DNA of 26,368 nucleotides from the IMG/VR virus record IMGVR_UViG_3300029319_000420, positions 1-26,368 of that record; one strand, written 5' to 3'. Position numbers and translations under genes: made by a program. This document shows positions 21,391-26,368 of this stretch, piece after piece. The stretch is from a virus. Position 1 is the first letter of the stretch. Every line of letters starts with the position of its first letter. Under the pieces are notes generated by a model, which saw nothing but the letters and a program-made list of their open reading frames with translations, was not told the origin of the DNA and did not search any database.

Positions 21391-22497
21391 ATGGCAACCT
21401 TTAATATAAATGATGTAGCAAGAAGAGCACAATTTACTGTTGGGTCTAGTGGACAAATAGGTCCTTATGCTTTTAGTTTTCAAGTAAATGCTGCATCTGA
21501 ATTACAAGTATATCAAAACGATACTTTGCTAACTGATAGTGTTCAATACAATGCTACTATATCATCCTCAGATGGAACTGGCTCTATAAAATTTATTGAT
21601 AATTCTGGCTCTGGTGGAACTAATTACACTCCATCAACTGGAGATATAATTACAATTATTGGAGACCAGCCATTATCAAGAACAACTGTATTTCAAGTTG
21701 GACAAACAAATAACCCAACAACTTTAGAAACAGAATTTGACAACATAGTCATAAGACAACAACAATTAAAAGAAATTACAGATAGGTCTATACAATTAAA
21801 ACCTTCTACTACTAGAACTGTAACTGGTACTGGCACAAATGGTCCAGTATTTTTTCCAGAGTTAGCTGCTAACAAAATACTTTCTGTTAATAATGCTGGT
21901 AACGCATTAGTTATGACAAAAGAAATAGGCTCATTCAAAGGTAACTGGTCAGCTAGTACAGCTTATTTTGAAAGAGATATTGTAAAAGATACTAGCACTA
22001 ATAATATTTTTATAGTAAACAGCGACCACACATCCTCTGGTTCTCAACCTTTAACAACTAATGCAAACTCAGCTAAATACGATTTATTAGTAGATGCTGC
22101 AACAGCTACATCTGCTAGTACAACTGCGACTGCTCAAGCTACAATAGCAACGACAAAAGCTAATGAAAGTGCTGCAAGTGCAGCCTCAGCTTTATCACAT
22201 AAGAATGATGCTGAAACTGCAAAAACAGCAGCAGAGGCAGCTAAAACAGCAGCCGAAACAGCTAAGAATACTGCTGAAACTTTTTTAGATAATTTCCAGG
22301 ACCAGTATTTAGGAGTACAATCATCCGAGCCCTCAACAGATTTAGATGGCGACCCTCTTACAGAAGGCGATATTTATTTTAATTCAAATAGTAACAAGCT
22401 ACGAATATTTAGTGGTGGACAATTTAAAGATGCAGCAGTAGATACATCTGCATTTGCTCAAGCTGGATTTGCAATAGCGATGGCAGTAGCATTATAG
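21391..22497 (+). CDS. tail fibre with T7 gp17-type N-terminus (368 aa)
   Basis: Residues 1-150 are the T7 gp17-like tail-attachment domain (FTVGSSGQIGPYAFSFQV, LQVYQNDTLL, TGDIITIIGDQPLSRTT, FDNIVIRQQQLKEITDRSIQL). Then a VNNAGNALVM linker (about 165-175), a CBM-like YERDIV module (about 181-238), an Ala/Thr/Glu coiled coil (about 255-300, KTAAEAAKTAAETAKN) that trimerises the shaft, and a final beta module with FLDNFQDQYLGVQSSEPSTDLDGDPLTEGDIYFNSNSNKLRIF. It is shorter than T7 gp17 (553 aa) and has no receptor-binding tip of its own, so the tip is likely supplied by the following small genes. Confidence 0.9.
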   Translation: MATFNINDVARRAQFTVGSSGQIGPYAFSFQVNAASELQVYQNDTLLTDSVQYNATISSSDGTGSIKFIDNSGSGGTNYTPSTGDIITIIGDQPLSRTTVFQVGQTNNPTTLETEFDNIVIRQQQLKEITDRSIQLKPSTTRTVTGTGTNGPVFFPELAANKILSVNNAGNALVMTKEIGSFKGNWSASTAYFERDIVKDTSTNNIFIVNSDHTSSGSQPLTTNANSAKYDLLVDAATATSASTTATAQATIATTKANESAASAASALSHKNDAETAKTAAEAAKTAAETAKNTAETFLDNFQDQYLGVQSSEPSTDLDGDPLTEGDIYFNSNSNKLRIFSGGQFKDAAVDTSAFAQAGFAIAMAVAL

Positions 22498-22509
22498 AAA
22501 GGAGAACAG

Positions 22510-22842
22510 ATGGCACAAAACTTTAGAAACCAATTAACACATACAGCGATTGGTACAAGTTATAGTGATATACTTACACAAGTTAATTCTTTTGATACAG
22601 TAGTTGGTATAAGATTAGTTAATGTTACAACATCATCTATTAATGTTACTGTTGCGATAGAAAACTCATCAAATGATACAGAGCTAATTAAATTAGCTCC
22701 TATTCCTGGTGGTAGTTCACTTGAATTAATTGATGGTGGAGCTAAAATTATTTTAAAATCTGGCGATAAGATAAAAGCAAAATCTGATACAGCTAGTTCT
22801 TTAAAAGCTGTTGTATCATTTATAGATAGTATTAGTACATAG
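22510..22842 (+). CDS. small conserved tail/fibre-associated beta protein (110 aa)
   Basis: AAAGGAG is 5 bases before the ATG. The protein reads FDTVVGIRLVNVTTSSINVTVAIENSS then ELIKLAPIPGGSSLELIDGGAKIILKSGDKIKAKSDTASSLKAVVSFIDSIS, a compact beta sandwich I recall as widespread in cyanophage and pelagiphage genomes, including myoviruses. It is presumed to be a virion surface or fibre-associated protein. Its spread across unrelated tail types suggests exchange as a cassette. Function is inferred only. Confidence 0.7.
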   Translation: MAQNFRNQLTHTAIGTSYSDILTQVNSFDTVVGIRLVNVTTSSINVTVAIENSSNDTELIKLAPIPGGSSLELIDGGAKIILKSGDKIKAKSDTASSLKAVVSFIDSIST

Positions 22843-22850
22843 GAGTAATT

Positions 22851-23171
22851 ATGGGATACATAGGAAATCAAATTTTTACTGGTGTTATAACATCAAGTGA
22901 TAGTATTGATGCTGGAGTAATAGAGATTACAGATTTATCTGCATCAGCTCAAGCTCAACTTGGTACTGCTGAGTTATATGGTTTTACAAAAACAAATGGC
23001 TCTGGTAGTCAAAAAGAAGATTTAATATTAACTAAGACTGCTGGAACAGATGATATATCTGTGGCTAATAATGATGGCACACAATCAGATTTATATGATG
23101 AAAGTTTTATAGCCAAGTCTGGATTAACATTTACTGTTAATATTGATGGCGAATTGGAGGTAACAATATAA
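22851..23171 (+). CDS. small fibre-type protein with C-terminal repeat module (106 aa)
   Basis: AGGAG is 5 bases before the ATG. The N-terminal part (MGYIGNQIFTGVITSSDSIDAGVIEITDL) is a fibre-type beta segment; residues 40-106 form a module (AELYGFT...DESFIAKSGLTFTVNIDGELEVTI) repeated at the C-terminus of the 190-aa protein two genes on. Most likely a tail-fibre or tip subunit. GGAGG near its 3' end serves the next gene, which starts on its stop codon. Confidence 0.65.
   Translation: MGYIGNQIFTGVITSSDSIDAGVIEITDLSASAQAQLGTAELYGFTKTNGSGSQKEDLILTKTAGTDDISVANNDGTQSDLYDESFIAKSGLTFTVNIDGELEVTI
22968..23168 (+). repeat. C-terminal fibre module, copy 1
   Basis: Codes for a 67-residue module similar to that at 23767-23958. 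Shared features are AE-L/V-YGFT-x-T at the start and F/I-x-A-x-SG-x-TF-T/S-V/L-N-x3-G-x-L-x2-TI at the end, with a charged variable middle. Protein-level repeat, not a DNA-level one. Confidence 0.6.
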
Positions 23172-23389
23172 TGGCTCTTACAAGATTAGGTTCACTAGCT
23201 GCAACAAATTTAGTATTAGGTGGTAATGTAGGTACAGAGGGAGATGCTTATAAAAATTACAATGCTATTACAAGTAATGTAACTCTTACTATGGAGGCAT
23301 CTAAAAACTATTTTTTAAGAGGACCATTAACAATTAACAATGGTGTTACATTCACTATTGCTGGAACTGGGGAGTTAAAAATAATATAA
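23171..23389 (+). CDS. small fibre-type protein (72 aa)
   Basis: Starts on the previous stop codon with GGAGG about 10 bases upstream and ends on the next start. The sequence begins MALTRLGSLAATNLVLGGNV and ends with NYFLRGPLTINNGVTFTIAGTGELKII, short hydrophobic strands alternating with Asn/Thr turns, as in beta-helical or spike-like fibre tips. Part of the coupled fibre gene string; no enzymatic motif. Confidence 0.65.
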   Translation: MALTRLGSLAATNLVLGGNVGTEGDAYKNYNAITSNVTLTMEASKNYFLRGPLTINNGVTFTIAGTGELKII

Positions 23390-23961
23390 TGCCATACATA
23401 GGCCGAGGATTACAAACTGGAGAATACAAGCTCATAACATTAACAGAGAGCTTTGATGGTAATAGAACAGAATTTACTATGTCAGAGAGTGTACCATCTG
23501 AAAGAGTGCTTATGGTTATACTGTCTGGGGTCCTACAACATTGGGGAGAGGCTTTTACTGTATCTGGAAATAAATTAAATTTTTCTGCTGCCCCATCAAA
23601 TGGCGAAACAATCAAAATATTAAAGCTAGGAGATACTTTAAATATTGCTACTCCATCCCAAGGTACAGTAGGTGTAGCTCAACTATCTACAAGTGGAGTA
23701 TCTGCTGGTAAAGTATTTAAAGTAAATGATGCTGGTAATGCCTGGGAGTTAGGTAATGCAAGTTCAGCTGAGGTCTATGGATTTACAATGACAGATACTA
23801 ACTCTGATGGTGTATTAGATAGTTTACAAGTAACAACAACAAATGGTGGTCAAGACAATATAACAGCTACTCAGTATGCAGCCTTTGATGACAAGATTTT
23901 TGCTGCATCTGGATTTACTTTTAGTCTTAATAGTAGTGGCCATCTAATAGCAACAATATAG
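23389..23961 (+). CDS. tail-fibre protein with repeat module (190 aa)
   Basis: The N-terminal 80 residues (MPYIGRGLQTGEYKLITLTESFDGNRTEFTMSE-type start, VLMVILSGVLQ, FSAAPSNGETIKILKLGDTL) match a baseplate/fibre adaptor module common in marine phages. A linker QGTVGVAQLSTSGVSAGKVFKVNDAGNAWELG follows (about 87-124), and the last 64 residues repeat the C-terminal module of the 106-aa protein. Its start shares a base with the previous stop. Likely receptor-binding or adaptor subunit. Confidence 0.7.
   Translation: MPYIGRGLQTGEYKLITLTESFDGNRTEFTMSESVPSERVLMVILSGVLQHWGEAFTVSGNKLNFSAAPSNGETIKILKLGDTLNIATPSQGTVGVAQLSTSGVSAGKVFKVNDAGNAWELGNASSAEVYGFTMTDTNSDGVLDSLQVTTTNGGQDNITATQYAAFDDKIFAASGFTFSLNSSGHLIATI
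23767..23958 (+). repeat. C-terminal fibre module, copy 2
   Basis: Codes for the 64-residue partner of the module at 22968-23168. Ends and strand pattern are conserved while the middle (TNSDGVLDSLQVTTTNGG) differs. The DNA has diverged, so the duplication is old or the modules were acquired separately. Confidence 0.6.
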
Positions 23962-24024
23962 TGAGTATAATGTTCTTATTAAAAATATATAAAAATAAAT
24001 GTAAATTAGGTAAAGGTATATACT
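23962..24024 (+). promoter_or_regulatory. A/T-rich gap with TATAAT box before the 239-aa fibre gene
   Basis: The only sizeable gap in the fibre string (63 bases). It contains TATAAT at 23966-23971 preceded by GTGAG, similar to the GCGAGTATAAAT before the capsid gene. No -35 box at the right distance was found. It may be a weak internal promoter; the AT-richness makes chance likely. Confidence 0.25.
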
Positions 24025-24744
24025 ATGTCAAAAATTAAAGTTAATGAAATAGAGAAAGCATCTGGTAGTGGTATAACAATTCCTACTGGTACTAGCTTTA
24101 CAATTACAGATGGTCTTGCTAGTTCATCTTTACCTACTGTACCAGTAACTAAAGGTGGTACTGGATTAACTTCATTAGGTTCTGCTGGACAAGTGGTGCA
24201 AGTTAATAGTGGTGGTAATGCTTTAGAGTTTGCTACTGCTAGTAGTGGTGGATTAGTAGATACTAAATTTGTAACTTTTCAAGGTACTCAATCTCATACT
24301 GGAAATAGTTTTGCAGATGTAACAGATTTAACAATTACTCATACTTGCTCAAATGCATCAAACAAAATAATATTAATGGCACATATAGGTTCTTTGCAAA
24401 CTTTAGGTAGTAGCAGTAATACTATAAGTGGTACTAGTGCTTTTGCTTTTTCGGTAGATGGTTCAAGACCAGCATCAATGATGGGAACACCAGCTAGTAA
24501 TAGGGTTGGAGTAGTTTCAAGAAATGGAGCAAGAGGGGTAAATCAAGATCATGGCTCTGGTGGAATATTTTTACAAGGTGTTCACTCTCCAGGAGATACA
24601 AACTCTCACACATATAAAGTTCAAGTCTTATGTCAAAGTGGAGAATATGCCTTAATCAATAAGGCTTATCAAGACAATGATAGTAATAACTCTTTTGGTT
24701 CAAGAGCATCATCAACACTACAATTATTAGAGGTATCAGTATAA
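24025..24744 (+). CDS. tail-fibre / receptor-binding protein (239 aa)
   Basis: AAAGG lies about 8 bases before the ATG. The N-terminus MSKIKVNEIEKASGSGITIPTG is a fibre start common in cyanophages and other marine phages; then VPVTKGGTGLTSLGSAGQVVQVNSGGNALEFATASSG (about 40-75), a linker also seen in the neighbours; and a C-terminal beta sandwich from TKFVTFQGTQSHTGNSFADVTDLTITHTCSNASNKIILMAHI onward (80-239), typical of receptor-binding heads. Predicted to sit at a fibre tip and contact the cell surface. Confidence 0.75.
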   Translation: MSKIKVNEIEKASGSGITIPTGTSFTITDGLASSSLPTVPVTKGGTGLTSLGSAGQVVQVNSGGNALEFATASSGGLVDTKFVTFQGTQSHTGNSFADVTDLTITHTCSNASNKIILMAHIGSLQTLGSSSNTISGTSAFAFSVDGSRPASMMGTPASNRVGVVSRNGARGVNQDHGSGGIFLQGVHSPGDTNSHTYKVQVLCQSGEYALINKAYQDNDSNNSFGSRASSTLQLLEVSV

Positions 24745-25049
24745 TGTTTATAGAAAAAGCAATTTATTTAATAAATCCAGATGCAAAATTTGGTGTGATT
24801 AATGATGATATAGATAATATTAAATGGTATGATGGAACAAACCCAATTCCTAAAGCAGATATACAAGCTAAAATAAATGAATTACAAGCTGAATATGATG
24901 CAAACAAATATCAAAGAGATAGACAAAAAGAATATCCAACATGGCAAGAACAATTAGACATGATGTGGCATGATAAACAAAACGATACTACAACATGGGA
25001 AGATGCTATAGCAAAAGTTAAATCAGATAACCCAAAGGCGAGTGAATAA
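24744..25049 (+). CDS. tail-fibre assembly chaperone-like protein (101 aa)
   Basis: The N-terminal half (IYLINPDAKFGVINDDIDNIKWYDGTNPIPKADIQAKINELQ) and the C-terminal YPTWQEQLDMMWHDKQNDTTTWEDAIAKVKSDNPK resemble short XkdW-like / fibre-assembly proteins encoded beside fibre genes, where an N-terminal adaptor is followed by a helical tail. It is sandwiched between two fibre genes with one-base overlaps on both sides, which supports a helper role in folding or trimerising a neighbour. Confidence 0.6.
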   Translation: MFIEKAIYLINPDAKFGVINDDIDNIKWYDGTNPIPKADIQAKINELQAEYDANKYQRDRQKEYPTWQEQLDMMWHDKQNDTTTWEDAIAKVKSDNPKASE

Positions 25050-25972
25050 TGGCAACAGTAAACTTAGGTAGAATTAAACCAGTATTTAGAGGAGCATACA
25101 ATAACTCAACAGCTTATGTGATTGATGATATTGTTACATCTGGTGGAGAAACATTTATAGCAATCGCAGCTACTACTGGTAATGCTACAAGTGATGCAAG
25201 TAAGTGGACTAAACTTGCAGCCAAAGGAGCTGATGGTACTGATGTTGCAGCTACATTAGCAAACAAAGAAATTTCATTTAAAACAAATGCTGGTGCATTA
25301 GATGGTATTCCAATCGGTAATGCTGGTGAATTTTTAAAAGTTAATAGTGGTGCAACAGGATATGAATTTGGAACAGCCTCAAGTGCAACACAAGGTCAAT
25401 GGAAATATTTAGCACAAGCATCTATTACAAGTGATACTTCTAGCATTTACATGGATAATGTTTTTGATCATACAAATCATGACCATTATTATTTAAAAGT
25501 AATGAACCTAAATAGTACGACTACCTCTAATAACGATATATGGTTAGGTTTAAGAACAGGGGGTTCTTCTGGTTCTCATTATGGTTATGATGTTTATCAA
25601 GCAAGAATAAGACAACATCCATCAGCTGGTCATGGTGGTTCAAGTGGACATCAAACAGATGACTATGTAAGACTACAACATAGTGGAGTAGCTGGTAATA
25701 GTAATGTTGATACAACACAAATGGAAATATATTTATACAATATAAGTAATAAAAAATCTGATGGAACAGCAGACTTTCATAGACCATTTATGCAATCTTT
25801 TAGTGTTGGATATTCTGCTGGTAGTCCATACACATCAATTCATTATGCTGGTGCTTTTTGGGATAATGCCTCAGTAGATATAACTGGATTAGAATTTAAA
25901 GAAAGTGGTGGTAGTGGTTGGAGAGGTGCTACTAGACCATTAATATATTTATATGGGCAAGTTAAACATTAA
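25049..25972 (+). CDS. tail-fibre protein with CBM-like N-terminus and His-rich tip (307 aa)
   Basis: Residues 1-58 (NLGRIKPVFRGAYNNSTAYVIDDIVTSGGETFIAI) resemble a small carbohydrate-binding module of the chitin-binding CBM5/12 type as used in phage fibres. A collagen-like KGADGTD turn, the PIGNAGEFLKVNSGATGYEFGTASS linker (about 88-113) and a beta-sandwich head (115-307) follow. The head contains NHDHYY and several further histidines (RQHPSAGHGGSSGHQTDD), an HxH pattern like those that bind iron in T4-type fibre tips. The next partial gene is a paralogue at its N-terminus. Confidence 0.75.
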   Translation: MATVNLGRIKPVFRGAYNNSTAYVIDDIVTSGGETFIAIAATTGNATSDASKWTKLAAKGADGTDVAATLANKEISFKTNAGALDGIPIGNAGEFLKVNSGATGYEFGTASSATQGQWKYLAQASITSDTSSIYMDNVFDHTNHDHYYLKVMNLNSTTTSNNDIWLGLRTGGSSGSHYGYDVYQARIRQHPSAGHGGSSGHQTDDYVRLQHSGVAGNSNVDTTQMEIYLYNISNKKSDGTADFHRPFMQSFSVGYSAGSPYTSIHYAGAFWDNASVDITGLEFKESGGSGWRGATRPLIYLYGQVKH

Positions 25973-25984
25973 TAGGAAAAAATT

Positions 25985-26218
25985 ATGACAACATACAAAA
26001 CAACAGATGGAATAAATGATATTACAAGAGATATGACACCAGAAGAAAATGCTGAACATAAAAGATTTCTTGAAATGGTTAAAAAAGTTAAAGAGGCAGA
26101 TGCTAAAGAATTAGCAGACAAAAAAGCTGGTCATGAAAAATTAATAGAATTAGGATTAACAAAAGATCAAGCAACTGCAATATCTGGTTATGTAGAACCA
26201 GAGGAGGTTGAAGAATAA
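25985..26218 (+). CDS. small charged helical protein, fibre-associated chaperone candidate (77 aa)
   Basis: AGGA lies 7 bases before the ATG. Residues 17-55 form one long Lys/Glu-rich helix (PEENAEHKRFLEMVKKVKEADAKELADKKAG), followed by a UBA-like LIELGLTKDQATAISGY and an acidic end. It sits between two paralogous fibre genes and shares a base with the second. Its role as assembly factor is inferred from this position; no family is recognised with confidence. Confidence 0.6.
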   Translation: MTTYKTTDGINDITRDMTPEENAEHKRFLEMVKKVKEADAKELADKKAGHEKLIELGLTKDQATAISGYVEPEEVEE

Positions 26219-26368
26219 TGGCTACGATAGACTTAGGAAGATTAGGATTTGTAAACAAAGGTACTTATAACAATAGTACAACTTACGAAAAAAATGATTT
26301 AGTACAATTTACTGATGGAGGTATTCTATCTACTTACTTATACATAGATAGCACAGCTCAATCTGGAC
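26218..26368 (+). CDS. tail-fibre protein, 5' end only (cut by window edge)
   Basis: GAGGAGG lies about 10 bases before the ATG, which overlaps the preceding stop. The 50 visible residues (MATIDLGRLGFVNKGTYNN start, NSTTYEKNDLV) are clearly related to the N-terminus of the 307-aa fibre protein: MAT-V/I-N/D-LGR...G-A/T-YNNST-A/T-Y...D-I/L-V. It is therefore a second fibre of the same type; the tip lies outside the window. Confidence 0.75.
   Translation, partial: MATIDLGRLGFVNKGTYNNSTTYEKNDLVQFTDGGILSTYLYIDSTAQSG

Noticed and set aside
22210-22280. Tandem DNA repeat (AAAACAGCAGC-type)
   Set aside because: It is the codon pattern of an Ala/Glu/Thr/Lys coiled coil in the fibre shaft, not an independent DNA repeat or CRISPR.
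21391-26368. Diversity-generating retroelement with a variable fibre tip, as in BPP-1
   Set aside because: No reverse transcriptase gene and no pair of template/variable repeats differing at adenines was seen in the window; it could only lie outside.

Overview
The window is a piece of a tailed-phage genome (podovirus morphology). It covers the left-hand regulatory and replication end plus essentially the whole packaging and virion-structure module. The DNA is AT-rich, genes are packed with TAATG or ATGA stop/start overlaps, and protein content matches environmental marine podoviruses: a T7-type portal, tail tubes and internal virion proteins, combined with a Bbp19-like protein and a capsid protein that looks more like the Bordetella BPP-1 / SAR116-phage HMO-2011 type than T7 gp10. 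A marine alphaproteobacterial host is inferred from this resemblance only. No bacterial housekeeping genes, rRNA, tRNA, CRISPR array or insertion sequence was seen.

Layout. (1) Positions 1-1061, minus strand: four small early-type genes, one cut by the window edge. (2) 1062-1169: divergent promoter region with a near-perfect palindrome, next to a ribbon-helix-helix repressor gene. (3) 1170-2437, plus strand: RHH repressor, DUF3310 protein, winged-helix replication-initiator-like protein. (4) 2438-2669: the largest gene-free stretch (232 bases), holding a C-run/G-run hairpin and a candidate promoter; there is no gene-free stretch over 300 bases. (5) 2670-6247: small protein with an acidic tail, small terminase, HTH peptide, basic peptide, large terminase, one-helix membrane peptide, Hjc-like nuclease, small unknown, gp13-like GNAT protein. 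(6) 6250-7647: eight tiny genes encoding basic, cysteine-rich, EF-hand-like and single-helix membrane proteins. (7) 7647-11641: portal, Bbp19-like, scaffold, a highly folded untranslated leader, major capsid protein, small presumed decoration protein, then a strong hairpin terminator. (8) 11696-21387: tail tubes A and B and three or four large internal virion (ejection) proteins. (9) 21391-26368: T7-type tail fibre followed by a string of short fibre/receptor-binding genes and two chaperone-like genes, cut by the right edge.

How it fits together: the RHH protein probably sets the balance of the divergent early genes. The terminase, portal, scaffold and capsid genes build and fill the head; the tubes, internal proteins and fibres build the short tail and ejection apparatus. 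The structured leader before the capsid gene and the hairpin two genes later bracket the most heavily expressed transcripts, recalling the phi10/Tphi arrangement around T7 gene 10.

The most striking observation is in the tail tube B protein. It carries an inserted domain with a His...Cys-x2-His-x2-Met pattern that matches the ligand set of type 1 (blue) copper proteins, placed inside an otherwise T7 gp12-like tail nozzle. Other points of interest are the micro-gene cluster with shared RNP motifs, the modular fibre array with repeated domains, and a possible two-gene small terminase.
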